From Burkholderiaceae bacterium (lineage in GTDB: Bacteria > Pseudomonadota > Gammaproteobacteria > Burkholderiales > Burkholderiaceae), in NCBI GenBank assembly GCA_947452535.1, contig CANGCM010000006.1, positions 1-64,000 on the forward strand: 64,000 bases of DNA, read 5' to 3'. The notes under the pieces were generated by a model. That model worked only from the letters and a program-made list of their open reading frames with translations. It was not told the origin of the DNA and ran no database searches. The position numbers and the translations under genes are program-made. This document shows positions 1-11,206 of the stretch, piece by piece (the first letter of the stretch is position 1; every line of letters starts with the position of its first letter).

Positions 1-1548
1 AAGTCTGAAGCGTTTATTCCTGTTGAAGAATTCCATAACGACGCTGGCGAGATTGAAGTAGCTCCTGGCGATTTCGTTTCTGTTGCTATTGACGCTCTTG
101 AGAACGGCTATGGCGACACAATCCTTTCCCGTGACAAAGCGAAACGCTTGGCATCATGGATGAATTTGGAAAAAGCACTCGAGCAAGCTGAGATCGTTAC
201 TGGTACTGTTACCGGTAAGGTTAAAGGCGGCTTGACTGTGATGGTGAACGGTATCCGCGCATTCTTGCCTGGATCACTCGTTGATACACGCCCAATTAAA
301 GACACCAGCCCTTACGAAGGTAAGACGATGGAGTTCAAGGTTATTAAGCTCGATCGTAAGCGTAATAACGTAGTGTTGTCACGTCGTGCGGTAGTAGAAG
401 CTAGCCAAGGTGAAGAGCGCGCGAAATTAATGTCTAACCTCAAAGAAGGTAGCGTTGTTCAAGGTATCGTTAAGAACATCACTGACTACGGCGCGTTCGT
501 GGACCTCGGTGGTATCGATGGCCTCTTGCACATTACCGATTTGGCATGGCGTCGCGTGCGTCACCCAAGCGAGATGTTGACTGTTGGTCAAGAAGTGACC
601 GCAAAGATTTTGAAGTTTGATCAAGAGAAGAACCGTGTTTCACTTGGTGTGAAACAACTTGGTGATGATCCATGGGTTGGTATCGCTCGTCGTTACCCAC
701 CGAACACCCGTTTATTCGGTAAGGTAACGAACCTGACTGACTACGGCGCATTCGTTGAAATTGAAAGTGGTATCGAAGGTTTGGTACACGTTTCTGAGAT
801 GGACTGGACTAACAAGAACGTTGCTCCAAGTAAAGCTACTGCATTAGGAACCGAAGTTGAAGTGATGGTTCTGGATATCGATGAAGACAAGCGTCGTATT
901 AGCTTGGGTATCAAGCAGTGCAAAGCTAATCCATGGGAAGAGTTCTCACGTGGCCAGCAAAAAGGCGACAAGTTAACTGGCGCAATCAAGTCTATTACTG
1001 ACTTCGGTGTGTTCATTGGCTTGCCTGGCGGTATCGATGGTTTAGTTCACCTTTCAGACCTCTCATGGAATGAGCCGGGCGAAGAGGCTGTTAAGCGATA
1101 CAAAAAGGGCGACGAAATTGAGGCGACTGTATTGGCCATTGATGTTGAGAAAGAGCGTATCTCTCTTGGTATCAAGCAATTGTCTGGTGACCCATTCAAC
1201 AATTACACATCTGTTAGCGACAAGGGTAGCTTAGTCACTGGTACTGTGAAGGCTGTTGATGCTAAGGGTGCAACTATTCACTTGGCTGATGAAGTTGAAG
1301 CTTACTTACGTGCCTCTGAGATCTCAACTGATCGTGTTGAAGATGCACGTAATGTATTGAAAGAGGGCGATAGCGTCACTGCCATGATCATTAATATTGA
1401 TCGTAAGTCACGCGTCATTAATCTTTCAATCAAAGCGAAAGACAGTTCTGATCAACAAGATACTATGAGCAAGCTCCAGGGTGATGCGCAGTCTGGCACA
1501 ACCAACTTGGGTGCTTTATTAAAAGCTAAGATGGACAATCAAGGCTAA
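1..1548 (+). CDS. rpsA: 30S ribosomal protein S1, 5' end truncated by window edge
   Basis: Frame open from base 1 ([28 protein letters not shown]...) and continuous with the 148..1548 ORF; repeated S1 domains ([41 protein letters not shown]). Confidence 0.97.
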   Translation, partial: KSEAFIPVEEFHNDAGEIEVAPGDFVSVAIDALENGYGDTILSRDKAKRLASWMNLEKALEQAEIVTGTVTGKVKGGLTVMVNGIRAFLPGSLVDTRPIKDTSPYEGKTMEFKVIKLDRKRNNVVLSRRAVVEASQGEERAKLMSNLKEGSVVQGIVKNITDYGAFVDLGGIDGLLHITDLAWRRVRHPSEMLTVGQEVTAKILKFDQEKNRVSLGVKQLGDDPWVGIARRYPPNTRLFGKVTNLTDYGAFVEIESGIEGLVHVSEMDWTNKNVAPSKATALGTEVEVMVLDIDEDKRRISLGIKQCKANPWEEFSRGQQKGDKLTGAIKSITDFGVFIGLPGGIDGLVHLSDLSWNEPGEEAVKRYKKGDEIEATVLAIDVEKERISLGIKQLSGDPFNNYTSVSDKGSLVTGTVKAVDAKGATIHLADEVEAYLRASEISTDRVEDARNVLKEGDSVTAMIINIDRKSRVINLSIKAKDSSDQQDTMSKLQGDAQSGTTNLGALLKAKMDNQG

Positions 1549-1556
1549 ATTAATAT

Positions 1557-1592
1557 CGCCGCTTTCCAAGTGGAGAGCGGCGGTTATTTATT
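1557..1592 (+). terminator. Hairpin/terminator between rpsA and ihfB
   Basis: CGCCGCTTTCC-aagt-GGAGAGCGGCG followed by gttatttatt; one wobble in stem. Confidence 0.55.
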
Positions 1593-1600
1593 GATAGATC

Positions 1601-1945
1601 ATGTCAGATCAAGAGCAACAAGCAATTACTCGCTCCGAACTTGTGGAGAGTTTGGCGGAACAATTTCCCCAGCTTTTACCCAGGGATGTAGAGTTGGCAG
1701 TAAAAACATTGCTAGATACGATGACTCACGCTTTAGCCGAAGGCAAGCGGATTGAGTTGCGTGGCGTTGGAAGCTTTGTTTTACATCATCGTCCGGCGCG
1801 TGCTGGCCGCAACCCCAAATCTGGTGAGAAGGTATTAATTCCGGAAAAACGGGTGCCGCATTTTAAACCTGGTAAAGAATTACGTGAGCGTGTTGACTAC
1901 AAGCCCTTAAAGCAAGTGAGCCCTAAAGAGGGTTCTGGTGCCTAG
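1601..1945 (+). CDS. ihfB: Integration host factor subunit beta
   Basis: HU/IHF family; [29 protein letters not shown] signature; located after rpsA. Confidence 0.95.
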   Translation: MSDQEQQAITRSELVESLAEQFPQLLPRDVELAVKTLLDTMTHALAEGKRIELRGVGSFVLHHRPARAGRNPKSGEKVLIPEKRVPHFKPGKELRERVDYKPLKQVSPKEGSGA

Positions 1946-1963
1946 TCACATAGCGCATACCCA

Positions 1964-1988
1964 GTGGTCCAATCGGGCCATTTTTTTA
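1964..1988 (+). terminator. Intrinsic terminator after ihfB
   Basis: TGGTCC-aatc-GGGCCA followed by TTTTTTT. Confidence 0.55.
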
Positions 1989-2005
1989 TTTAAGCTCTGT
2001 ACAAG

Positions 2006-3217
2006 ATGATTCAGATTGCAACTTCCTGGTTGCTTCTACTCCCAGTGATGTTCGGAATTGGCTGGCTAGCCTCTCGTTGGGATTTGCGCCTTGAGAATCG
2101 CATGGATGAGCGTGAGCGCATGCGTCAGCAACGCTCTACATTCAAAGGCTTAAGCCTTTTGTTAAACGAGCAGCCAGATCAAGCGATTGAAGCCTTAGTC
2201 AAAATTGCTCAGCTTGATCCTGAAACTATTGAATTGCATTTCGCCTTAGGTAGCTTATTCCGTCGCCGTGGTGAAACTGAGCGTGCGATTCGGGTACACC
2301 AACATTTGGTGAATCGCGATGACTTAAAGCCGCGAGATCGAGATCATGCTGCCTATGAGCTAGGACGTGATTTTTTGCGAGCGGGTTTATTAGATCGCGC
2401 CGAGGCTTCTTTAAATCATGTTGGCGAAGGTAAATTTGCAGCGCCTGCTAAAGAGAGCCTGCTCGAGATGTATCAGATAGAGCGAGACTGGAAGAAGGCA
2501 ATCATTGCCGCTAGTGAGCTTGAAACCTTACAAGGTAAATCTCATCGTATTGAGATTGCCCATTTTTATTGTGAGCTCGGTCAAGAGGCACTTCGTCGTA
2601 AAGACTTGCCTGAAGTCGAGCAATCTATACAAATGGCGCTACAGTCTGTCCCAAACCACGCGCGAGCACTAATTTTGCAGGGTGATTATTTGATTGCAAT
2701 GGATCGCCCAGCTCAAGCAATTGAGGTCTGGAGTGTTGTTGCCACAACTCACCCCGCTTATATGCATTTACTTGCTGATCGCTGGATGGCGGCACATACT
2801 GCTTTAGATAAAGCGGATGTTGGTTTAAGTGCACTTTGTGAGCTATTAAAAAGCCAGGCCTCTGGTGAACTGCTCGATATCGTGCAAAAGCATATGACTC
2901 AAATTCGGGGGGCTCAAGCTGCCGAAGTGATGTTGGTTGAGGTGATGCAACACTCACCCAGTTTGAGTGCACTCTCGAAGCTGGCAGAGACTCGCTTGGC
3001 ATTAGCTGAGAGTAATGGCACACCAGAAAGAGTTTCTGATTTACAGGCAACCCTGCGTTTATTAAAGCAAAGAACTACCAGTTTGGCTCGCTATACCTGT
3101 GGTAATTGCGGTTTCCGAGCGCGACGTTTTTATTGGCAGTGTCCGGGATGTAATTATTGGGAGGCTTATTCCCCAAGGCGAAGTGAGGGTGCAGTGCCCA
3201 GCGGTCCATCGATGTAA
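2006..3217 (+). CDS. lapB: LPS assembly protein LapB (TPR repeats plus C-terminal rubredoxin-like zinc site)
   Basis: N-terminal TM, TPR-like helices, C-terminal YTCGNCGFRARRFYWQCPGCNYW. Confidence 0.9.
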   Translation: MIQIATSWLLLLPVMFGIGWLASRWDLRLENRMDERERMRQQRSTFKGLSLLLNEQPDQAIEALVKIAQLDPETIELHFALGSLFRRRGETERAIRVHQHLVNRDDLKPRDRDHAAYELGRDFLRAGLLDRAEASLNHVGEGKFAAPAKESLLEMYQIERDWKKAIIAASELETLQGKSHRIEIAHFYCELGQEALRRKDLPEVEQSIQMALQSVPNHARALILQGDYLIAMDRPAQAIEVWSVVATTHPAYMHLLADRWMAAHTALDKADVGLSALCELLKSQASGELLDIVQKHMTQIRGAQAAEVMLVEVMQHSPSLSALSKLAETRLALAESNGTPERVSDLQATLRLLKQRTTSLARYTCGNCGFRARRFYWQCPGCNYWEAYSPRRSEGAVPSGPSM

Positions 3218-3313
3218 CAGAATTAGCTAATAAGTTAACTAAATAAGTTAACGAAATCGTCATCAAAAAAGTTTTTAATGACGGTATTGAATTAATAGAT
3301 ATTTGGAGATATT

Positions 3314-4678
3314 TTGAAAGTTACTATCATCGGTAGCGGTTACGTGGGTCTGGTAACTGGCGCCTGCCTAGCAGAGCAGGGTAACAACGTCTTTTGTGTT
3401 GACGTAGATCCTAAAAAGATTGAGATCCTCAACTCTGGCGGTGTACCGATTTACGAGCCAGGATTAAAGGAGATGATAGAGCGCAATCGCGCAGCCGGGC
3501 GCTTACAGTTCTCTACTGATATTGCCGCCTCTGTTGCTCATGGTGATATTCAATTTATCGCGGTTGGTACTCCACCAGATGAAGATGGCTCTGCGGATTT
3601 ACAGTATGTTGTCGCTGCAGCACGCAATATTGGTCTTCATATGACCACACCTAAGGTCATCGTAGATAAATCAACGGTGCCAGTAGGAACGGCTGATAAG
3701 GTCTCTGCAGCAATTACTGAAGAGTTGATTAAGAGAGGCCTTGCTCCAGAACTGTGCTCAGTAGTCTCCAATCCAGAGTTCTTAAAAGAGGGCGCAGCTG
3801 TAGAAGACTTTATGCGACCTGACCGTATTGTGATTGGTACCCAAAGTACGCCAGGAGGTCTGCGCGCTAAGGAGCAGATGCGTAAACTCTATGCTCCATT
3901 TAATCGCCACCACGAGCGAACGTACTACATGGATGTCAAAAGTGCAGAGCTTACTAAATACGCCGCTAATGCGATGTTAGCAACTCGTATCTCCTTTATG
4001 AACGAGTTGGCCAACTTGGCTGATTTAGTGGGTGCAGATATTGAGGCGGTTCGCCAAGGTATTGGTTCAGACTCTCGCATTGGGTATGGTTTTTTGTACT
4101 CCGGTACGGGCTATGGCGGCTCCTGCTTTCCAAAAGATGTCTCCGCCTTATCGAAGACTGCCATTGAACACGGCCGTGATTTGAAGATCCTTGATGCTGT
4201 AGAGGCAGTCAACGAGGCGCAGAAATATATCCTCGTAGAGAAGATTGAAAAACGGTTTGGTCAAGATCTCAAGGGAATGAAATTTGCTCTATGGGGCTTG
4301 GCTTTTAAGCCGAATACTGATGACATGCGTGAAGCCCCTAGTCGTGTGATTATTCAAGAGTTGGTTAAGCGCGGTGCTTCAGTCATAGCTTATGACCCAG
4401 TTGCTATGCCAGAAGCTAAGCATTGTCTTGATACAGACTTTAAGGGGAATCCTGAGGGTTTAAAGCAAGTCACTCTGGTCGATGATCCCATGTCAGCAGT
4501 AGTTGGCTGTGATGCTCTCGTGATCGTGACAGAGTGGAAAGCTTTCCGCAGCCCGGATTTTGATCTGCTTAAGGCAAAGCTCAAGAACCCCATCATCTTT
4601 GATGGCCGCAACTTATATGAGCCACAGGCTATGCAAGAATTAGGTATTGAGTACCAAGGCATTGGCCGTCATAATTAA
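3314..4678 (+). CDS. ugd: UDP-glucose 6-dehydrogenase (TTG start)
   Basis: [42 protein letters not shown] active-site motif; GGAG upstream of TTG. Confidence 0.95.
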   Translation: MKVTIIGSGYVGLVTGACLAEQGNNVFCVDVDPKKIEILNSGGVPIYEPGLKEMIERNRAAGRLQFSTDIAASVAHGDIQFIAVGTPPDEDGSADLQYVVAAARNIGLHMTTPKVIVDKSTVPVGTADKVSAAITEELIKRGLAPELCSVVSNPEFLKEGAAVEDFMRPDRIVIGTQSTPGGLRAKEQMRKLYAPFNRHHERTYYMDVKSAELTKYAANAMLATRISFMNELANLADLVGADIEAVRQGIGSDSRIGYGFLYSGTGYGGSCFPKDVSALSKTAIEHGRDLKILDAVEAVNEAQKYILVEKIEKRFGQDLKGMKFALWGLAFKPNTDDMREAPSRVIIQELVKRGASVIAYDPVAMPEAKHCLDTDFKGNPEGLKQVTLVDDPMSAVVGCDALVIVTEWKAFRSPDFDLLKAKLKNPIIFDGRNLYEPQAMQELGIEYQGIGRHN

Positions 4679-4717
4679 AATCAACTAAAAAGAATCCATT
4701 AGAGAGATTAGTGCCCC

Positions 4718-5647
4718 GTGGAAAAAGCTAACCGAGAACAATTTTCTAAAGCCCGCTTATTGGTTGTAGGTGATGTCATGCTGGATCGCTATTGGTTTGG
4801 TGACACCAATCGGATTTCTCCTGAGGCTCCAGTACCAGTAGTTCAAGTGAGTAAGATTGACGAGCGTTTAGGTGGCGCTGCTAACGTAGCTCGTAACGTC
4901 GCTGCCTTAGGCGCTAAAACGACAATCTTAGGCGTGATTGGCAATGATGAGCCAGGTCGTCGAGTGTCAGAGTTATTGAAGTCGAGTGGTGTCGATAGCC
5001 AACTGGAAGTTGATGGCAAGGTACCTACCACTGTGAAATTGCGTGTCATTGCAAGACAGCAGCAACTGATTCGTTTGGACTTTGAGGAGGCGCCTAGTGA
5101 AGCTGCCCTGGCTCATAAGCTGGAGCGTTATGAAAAGCTCGTAGGCGATGCTGATGTGGTGATTTTATCTGACTACGGCAAAGGTGCGCTGGGACAAGTC
5201 GCTTTAATGATTGAGCAGGCTCGCGCACAAAAGAAAATGATTCTGGTTGATCCCAAAGGGAATGACTACGCCAAATACCGCGGGGCTACTGTACTTACTC
5301 CTAATCGCAGTGAATTGCGCCAAGTAGTTGGTCAGTGGACTAGCGAAGAAGATTTAACCAAGAAAGCTCAAGAACTTAGGGCATCTTTAAATCTACAGGC
5401 TTTATTACTGACCCGCTCAGAAGAGGGGATGAGTTTATTTACCGAGGCAGGTGTTAGTCACGTTAAAGCACAGGCGCGTGAGGTATTTGATGTATCTGGT
5501 GCGGGTGATACCGTGATTGGCACTCTTGCAGTGGCATTGGCAGCGGGATGGCCGCTAGAAAGAGCGATGGCCTTGGCGAATCGTGCTGGTGGTATTGTGG
5601 TTGGCAAGCTAGGAACAGCCACCGTTACTTCTGAGGAATTGCAATGA
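4718..5647 (+). CDS. hldA: D-glycero-beta-D-manno-heptose-7-phosphate kinase (single kinase domain, GTG start)
   Basis: RfaE1/PfkB kinase motifs ([43 protein letters not shown]); no C-terminal nucleotidyltransferase domain. Confidence 0.9.
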   Translation: MEKANREQFSKARLLVVGDVMLDRYWFGDTNRISPEAPVPVVQVSKIDERLGGAANVARNVAALGAKTTILGVIGNDEPGRRVSELLKSSGVDSQLEVDGKVPTTVKLRVIARQQQLIRLDFEEAPSEAALAHKLERYEKLVGDADVVILSDYGKGALGQVALMIEQARAQKKMILVDPKGNDYAKYRGATVLTPNRSELRQVVGQWTSEEDLTKKAQELRASLNLQALLLTRSEEGMSLFTEAGVSHVKAQAREVFDVSGAGDTVIGTLAVALAAGWPLERAMALANRAGGIVVGKLGTATVTSEELQ

Positions 5648-6663
5648 CGATTATTGTTACCGGCGCTGCTGGATTTATTGGTGCCAATATTGTTCAGGCG
5701 CTGAACGCACGTGGCGAGAAAAATATTATTGCCGTAGATGATCTTCGTCCTGCAGATAAGTATCGCAATCTAGCTGATTTAGATATCGTTGATTATCTTG
5801 ATAAAGACGAGTTTTTAGAGGCATTTAGAAGTGGACGTTTTGGTAAGGTAAAAGCCGTTTTTCATGAAGGTGCTTGCTCTGACACCATGGAAACGGATGG
5901 CATTTTTATGATGGCCAATAATTTCCGTTACACCATGGATTTGCTGGATATTTGTAATGAGCAAAAGGTGCAGTTACTCTATGCCTCTTCAGCAGCCACT
6001 TATGGCGGCTCTGATGTCTTCATTGAGAGTCGTGAACATGAGAAGCCACTGAATATTTATGGTTACTCTAAATTCTTATTTGATCAAGTGATGCGTCAGC
6101 GCTTTGCTGAAAAAGCCAATAGTACTCAAGTAGTTGGCTTTCGATACTTTAACGTGTATGGCCCTCGTGAATCCCATAAAGGTCGCATGGCTTCAGTAGC
6201 ATTTCATCAATATCACCAATACAAGACCAATGGCAAAGTAAAGCTCTTTGGTGAATATGGCGGTTATGGTCCAGGCGAGCAAAGTCGTGACTTTGTTTCT
6301 GTTGAGGATGTGGTTAAAGTTAACCTCTTTTTCTTAGATCACCCAGAAATCAGTGGCATCTTTAATCTTGGGAGTGGCCGTGCGCAACCCTTTAATGATG
6401 TTGCTCATGCGGTGGCGAATGCCATGCGCAAAATGGATCATGCTAACCCTGCAAGCTTAGAAGAGTTGGTAAAAGAAAAAGCGATTGAGTACATCCCATT
6501 CCCTGAGGCGCTTAAAGGGAAGTATCAGTGCTTTACTCAGGCCGATTTAACAAAACTGCGTGCTGCCGGATATACAGAACCTTTCTTAAATGTAGAGCAG
6601 GGTGTCAGTCGTTATATCGCCTGGCTATCGGCTAATGCTGATTTCTTGGCAAGCCCACTCTAG
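5644..6663 (+). CDS. hldD: ADP-L-glycero-D-manno-heptose-6-epimerase
   Basis: [38 protein letters not shown] overlap with hldA. Confidence 0.95.
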   Translation: MTIIVTGAAGFIGANIVQALNARGEKNIIAVDDLRPADKYRNLADLDIVDYLDKDEFLEAFRSGRFGKVKAVFHEGACSDTMETDGIFMMANNFRYTMDLLDICNEQKVQLLYASSAATYGGSDVFIESREHEKPLNIYGYSKFLFDQVMRQRFAEKANSTQVVGFRYFNVYGPRESHKGRMASVAFHQYHQYKTNGKVKLFGEYGGYGPGEQSRDFVSVEDVVKVNLFFLDHPEISGIFNLGSGRAQPFNDVAHAVANAMRKMDHANPASLEELVKEKAIEYIPFPEALKGKYQCFTQADLTKLRAAGYTEPFLNVEQGVSRYIAWLSANADFLASPL

Positions 6664-6709
6664 GCTGCTTAAAACGGTCAACTGACTGAATTTCTAATCG
6701 TTGTAACTG

Positions 6710-6742
6710 ATCCACTTGCACTTTGTGTATGTGGATTTTTTT
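6710..6742 (+). terminator. Terminator downstream of hldD
   Basis: ATCCAC...GTGGAT with inner pairing, followed by TTTTTTT; overlaps the 5' extension of the tracked comEA ORF. Confidence 0.55.
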
Positions 6743-6761
6743 ATTAACTGATGGAGATCAT

Positions 6762-7157
6762 ATGAATCAATTATTAAAGTCTTTGGTATTTTCAGTAATA
6801 GTCGCTCTTTCGGGCTTGGCAATTGCCTCTCCGATTAATGTCAATACCGCTACTCAAACTGAGCTAGAGAGCATCAAGGGGATTGGGCCCTCTAAAGCAA
6901 AAACCATTATTGCTGAGCGTTTAGATGGCGGGCATTTTCAGGATGCGAATGATTTGCAAAAACGCGTACGTGGCATTGGTATGAAATCCGTAGAAAAGAT
7001 GGTGGATAACGGATTGACGATTGAGGCCCCCAGTTCTTTTCGTGAGCCCAATGGTCGTACCAAGAAGGACGGTTCCGGTACTAGTAGACGCAGTTCGCGT
7101 GGTCAAGGCAGCTCTCGCAATCATCCGGAACGTCCGGCGCCAAATCGCCGTAATTAA
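6762..7157 (+). CDS. comEA: ComEA-like helix-hairpin-helix DNA-binding protein
   Basis: Signal peptide plus INVNTATQTELESIKGIGPSKAKTIIAER; start moved from 6723 to the ATG at 6762 because GGAG lies just upstream and a terminator overlaps the longer start. Confidence 0.85.
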   Translation: MNQLLKSLVFSVIVALSGLAIASPINVNTATQTELESIKGIGPSKAKTIIAERLDGGHFQDANDLQKRVRGIGMKSVEKMVDNGLTIEAPSSFREPNGRTKKDGSGTSRRSSRGQGSSRNHPERPAPNRRN

Positions 7158-7198
7158 GCCTTTTTACGTCTAGCCTTGCTTATGGCTAAAATAGTTTC

Positions 7199-8110
7199 AT
7201 GAGCACACCTTCTTACTTAACTATTTCACAGACCGTGGGCAATACACCCCTGGTTCGTTTGCAACGCATTCCTGGCGCTGGCAACGATTCCAAAAATAAT
7301 CTGATCTTAGGGAAGTTAGAAGGCAACAATCCAGCGGGGTCGGTGAAAGACCGACCTGCGCTGTCGATGATCCTTCGCGCTCAAGAGCGTAACGAAATCA
7401 AGCCTGGCGACACCCTGATTGAGGCTACTAGTGGCAATACTGGTATTGCATTGGCAATGACCGCTGCCATGTTGGGCTATAAGATGGTTTTGGTAATGCC
7501 AGAAAATCAAAGTATTGAGCGTCGTCAAAGTATGGCAGCTTATGGAGCTGAGCTGATTCTGACAGCGGCTTCTGGCGGTATGGAGTTTGCGCGCGACTAC
7601 GCACTACAACTACAAAAAGAAGGCCGCGGTAGGCTGCTTGATCAATTCGCTAACCCCGATAATCCGCGAGCGCATATTGAAACCACAGGTCCAGAAATCT
7701 GGCGCGATACCGATGGCCAAGTTACTCACTTTATTTCAGCGATGGGTACTACAGGGACGATCACTGGTGTCTCTACTTATCTCAAGTCCATGAATCCCCA
7801 GATTCAGATTATTGGCGCACAACCTGAAGAGGGTTCGCAGATCCCCGGTATTCGCAAATGGGCTCCTGCTTATTTACCTAAGATTTATCAGGGCGATAAG
7901 GTAGATCGCATCGAATACGTTAGTCAAGCAGATGCTGAAGATATGGCTAGAAGACTGGCTACTGAAGAAGGTATCTTTTGTGGTATCTCTGCTGGAGGTG
8001 CCTTAGTGGTTGCTTTACGAATTGCCCGCCAGGTAGAAAATGCCACGATTGTTTTTATTGTCTGCGACCGAGGTGATCGCTATCTCTCTACTGGAGTATT
8101 TCCAGCATAA
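7199..8110 (+). CDS. cysM: Cysteine synthase B
   Basis: PLP fold type II; NNPAGSVKDRPA, EATSGNTGIALAM, GTTGTITGVSTYLK. Confidence 0.93.
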   Translation: MSTPSYLTISQTVGNTPLVRLQRIPGAGNDSKNNLILGKLEGNNPAGSVKDRPALSMILRAQERNEIKPGDTLIEATSGNTGIALAMTAAMLGYKMVLVMPENQSIERRQSMAAYGAELILTAASGGMEFARDYALQLQKEGRGRLLDQFANPDNPRAHIETTGPEIWRDTDGQVTHFISAMGTTGTITGVSTYLKSMNPQIQIIGAQPEEGSQIPGIRKWAPAYLPKIYQGDKVDRIEYVSQADAEDMARRLATEEGIFCGISAGGALVVALRIARQVENATIVFIVCDRGDRYLSTGVFPA

Positions 8111-8129
8111 GGAATACGCTCAAAGTAAT

Positions 8130-9395
8130 TTAACTTTGCTTTACCTTTTTCTTGGCGCTCGCCTTTTTTGACTTTGATTTATTAGGTTCAATGACTTTTG
8201 GCTCTTTAGTTAAGGCCACTGGCACCGGCACTACACTCTGATTCTTATATCCCAGGGCTTCAGCAAATTCTGCGACACTTTGTGCATAAAAATAGCTGCG
8301 GTTGTATTGCACGATGGTGAGAAAGTTATTCAGGCCTACAACGTAGCGTACCTGATCACTGCCATCTTTATCAGGATAAGGAAGGTCAACGATAAGAGTC
8401 TTGCTTTGAGGTTCAACGCCACCCATCTGAAGGTCGCCTTGATCGTTCCTTAGAACTCCTTTGCTAATGAGTTCTTGGACGGTGTATTTCAGCTGGGGCT
8501 CGCCATCAGCAAGTGCTTTTGCTTCGCCGACTGCAGATTCCTGTACGGGGAAGTAAATAGGCATGCCTGCTTGCCAGCCATGTTTTCTCATAAAGTTAGC
8601 AACACTAGCAATCGCATCTTGAGAACTTTTTTTAAGGTCTATATGGCCGTCACCATCCCCATCGACTGCATAGCTGCGAATACTGCTCGGCATGAATTGC
8701 GGAAGGCCAATAGCGCCAGCATAGGAACTATTTTGATTAAGGCAACTATTAAAGCGAACAGGGTTTAGTCCTTGACTGCTATTTTTAGCTGGCAGACTAC
8801 CGCCACCTTCTGACCAACACATGAGGATGAGCTCCTGTAGTTGATCTTTGAATAGCTGCTCTCGACTTAACTTGTTGGATGTTTCTGGATAGCTAAATGC
8901 GAGAGTAGATAAAACATCTTTAACTCGAAAGTTGCCAGTTTGGCGTCCATAGATCGTTTCAATGCCGATGATCGCCACAATCAATTCAGCAGGCACTCCA
9001 GATTCCCGCTCAACTTTACCGAGGAATACCTGGTTTTGCTCCCAAAAGGCCTTACCTGCCTTGAGTCGAATCGGCTCAATAAACCGCTTACGATAGGCTA
9101 CCCAATTTTTCTTAAAACTACCCGATGCCGGTAATACCAATTTGCGTATAGAAGGAATCGTTTTGGTATCTGAAAAGCTGGATTCAAGAATGACCTGAGG
9201 AATTCCCTGTTCCTGAGCAATTTGGGCAATCAACTGCTGCAGGTTTTCGCTAAAACGGGCTTCTGTCACAGCATTCTCAGACTGGTTTACGATAGTCTCT
9301 GCGGGGTCAGCTTGCTGCGAAGGGATGCTGGAGCAAGCGCCAAGTACTAGCGCTATGAATAGTATTGAGGTGAGGCGGGAGATGCGAAAATTCAT
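8130..9395 (-). CDS. mltB: Lytic murein transglycosylase B
   Basis: Lipoprotein signal (LVLGACSS); ESGVPAELIVAIIGIETIYGRQTGNFRVKDVLSTLAF; GAIGLPQFMPSSIRSYAVDGDGDG. Confidence 0.92.
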   Translation of the reverse strand: MNFRISRLTSILFIALVLGACSSIPSQQADPAETIVNQSENAVTEARFSENLQQLIAQIAQEQGIPQVILESSFSDTKTIPSIRKLVLPASGSFKKNWVAYRKRFIEPIRLKAGKAFWEQNQVFLGKVERESGVPAELIVAIIGIETIYGRQTGNFRVKDVLSTLAFSYPETSNKLSREQLFKDQLQELILMCWSEGGGSLPAKNSSQGLNPVRFNSCLNQNSSYAGAIGLPQFMPSSIRSYAVDGDGDGHIDLKKSSQDAIASVANFMRKHGWQAGMPIYFPVQESAVGEAKALADGEPQLKYTVQELISKGVLRNDQGDLQMGGVEPQSKTLIVDLPYPDKDGSDQVRYVVGLNNFLTIVQYNRSYFYAQSVAEFAEALGYKNQSVVPVPVALTKEPKVIEPNKSKSKKASAKKKVKQS

Positions 9396-9478
9396 GTTTA
9401 TGAGAATAGGTTCTTAGGCAATTAGCAGGTTTTATTAAATTATAAAAATAATAGTTTTGTTATTGAGGATTTCTAGTA

Positions 9479-10399
9479 ATGACAACAGGATACATAACTC
9501 ATCCAGATTTTCTAAAACATGAGATGGGTGCCCACCATCCCGAGTGCCCAGAGCGCATTCAGGCGATTAATGATCAGTTAATTCGCAGCGGCGTAGATCG
9601 CTTTCTGCATCATCTAGATGCACCTTTAGCAACGGAAGATCAGTTGGAATTAGTCCATAGCCCAGATCATATTGCCTTCGTTAAAGAGCGCTCGCCAGCG
9701 AGTGGTTACTTCATGCTTGATGGCGATACCATTATGAACCCTCATACTTGGAATGCCGCCCTCCGTGCTGCCGGCGCAGCCATAGCCGGTGTTGATGCAG
9801 TGATGAAGGGGGAGGTCGAGAATGTATTTTGTGCAGTTCGTCCACCGGGGCATCATGCAGAACCAAACCGCTCAATGGGATTTTGTGTCTTTGATAGCGT
9901 GGCAGTAGCCGCGCGTTATGCAATGGAAACCTACGGTATTGAGCGTGTAGCCATGATTGATTTTGATGTGCATCATGGCAATGGCACTGAGGCCGCATTC
10001 TTTAACGACCCGAATGTACTTATGTGCAGCTTTTTTCAGCATCCGTTTTATCCCTATAGCGGATTAGATGGGGCTAATAATATGGTGAATGTGCCCCTTC
10101 CTGCATCTACTCGGGGTGATGTTGTGCGTTCCATCATTGAGGAGCAGTGGTTACCACGTCTGCGTGATTTTGAGCCGGAGCTCATCATTATTTCCGCAGG
10201 ATTTGATGCGCATCGTGAGGATGATTTGGGGCAAATGGGCTTAGTTGAGGATGACTACGCTTGGATTACCAAGCAGCTCAAGGGGGTTGCGCACCAATAT
10301 GCCCAAGGTCGCATCGTCAGCTGTCTAGAGGGTGGCTATAACCTATCTGCTTTAGGCCGCAGTGTAGTGGCACATGTTAAAGCGCTAGCGGATATCTAG
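9479..10399 (+). CDS. Histone deacetylase-like (class II) amidohydrolase
   Basis: HPECPERIQAI, RPPGHHAEPNRSMGFCVFDSVAVAARYA, DFDVHHGNGTEAAF, SAGFDAHREDDLG. Confidence 0.9.
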   Translation: MTTGYITHPDFLKHEMGAHHPECPERIQAINDQLIRSGVDRFLHHLDAPLATEDQLELVHSPDHIAFVKERSPASGYFMLDGDTIMNPHTWNAALRAAGAAIAGVDAVMKGEVENVFCAVRPPGHHAEPNRSMGFCVFDSVAVAARYAMETYGIERVAMIDFDVHHGNGTEAAFFNDPNVLMCSFFQHPFYPYSGLDGANNMVNVPLPASTRGDVVRSIIEEQWLPRLRDFEPELIIISAGFDAHREDDLGQMGLVEDDYAWITKQLKGVAHQYAQGRIVSCLEGGYNLSALGRSVVAHVKALADI

Positions 10400-10456
10400 G
10401 GTTGAGCAATAGCAAGATAAAATACTAGAGTCACTTTAAACAATTGAGAATTAAGA

Positions 10457-11206
10457 ATGAAAATCTTGGTAGCGGTGAAACGTGTCGTTGATTACAACGT
10501 CAAAATTCGAGTGAAATCAGATCAGTCTGGTGTAGATTTGGCTAACGTCAAAATGAGTATGAATCCTTTTGATGAAATCGCGGTTGAAGAGGCTGTGCGA
10601 TTGAAAGAGGCAGGCGTCGCCAGCGAAGTAGTGGTAGTTTCTGCTGGCCCTACTCAGTGCCAAGAAACGCTTCGTACTGCTCTGGCCATTGGGGCTGATC
10701 GCGGTATCTTAGTGGAGACTGATTACGATTTACAGCCCTTAGCAGTTGCAAAAATTCTGCAGGCACTGTGTCAAAAAGAGCAGGCTCAAATCGTGATTTT
10801 GGGAAAGCAGGCAATCGATGATGATAGTAACCAAACTGGCCAAATGCTAGCGAGTCTGATGGATATTCCGCAGGCTACGTTTGCATCCAAAATGATAGTG
10901 GCTGATGGTAGAGTCAATGTAACTCGTGAAGTAGATGGTGGTCTTGAAACTATCTCCCTGAGCTTGCCAGCAGTTGTGACAACAGACTTGCGATTAAATG
11001 AGCCCCGCTACGTTACGCTCCCCAATATCATGAAGGCTAAGAAGAAGACCTTAGAGGTCATTAAGCCCGAAGATCTTGGCGTGGATATTTTATCGAGACT
11101 AAAGACCATTAAGGTGGAAGAACCCCCTCAGCGAAGCGCTGGCATCATGGTTGCAGATGTTGCAGCTTTAGTAGATAAACTCAAAAATGAAGCGAAGGTG
11201 ATTTAA
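10457..11206 (+). CDS. etfB: Electron transfer flavoprotein subunit beta
   Basis: [39 protein letters not shown]. Confidence 0.96.
   Translation: MKILVAVKRVVDYNVKIRVKSDQSGVDLANVKMSMNPFDEIAVEEAVRLKEAGVASEVVVVSAGPTQCQETLRTALAIGADRGILVETDYDLQPLAVAKILQALCQKEQAQIVILGKQAIDDDSNQTGQMLASLMDIPQATFASKMIVADGRVNVTREVDGGLETISLSLPAVVTTDLRLNEPRYVTLPNIMKAKKKTLEVIKPEDLGVDILSRLKTIKVEEPPQRSAGIMVADVAALVDKLKNEAKVI

Noticed and set aside
2625-3050. 141-aa minus-strand ORF opposite lapB
   Set aside because: Fully contained within lapB, which has clear TPR and zinc-site signals.
6723-6761. Upstream start of comEA (MCMWIFLLT..)
   Set aside because: Overlaps a terminator hairpin and its T-tract; the ATG at 6762 has GGAG at proper spacing and begins a signal peptide.
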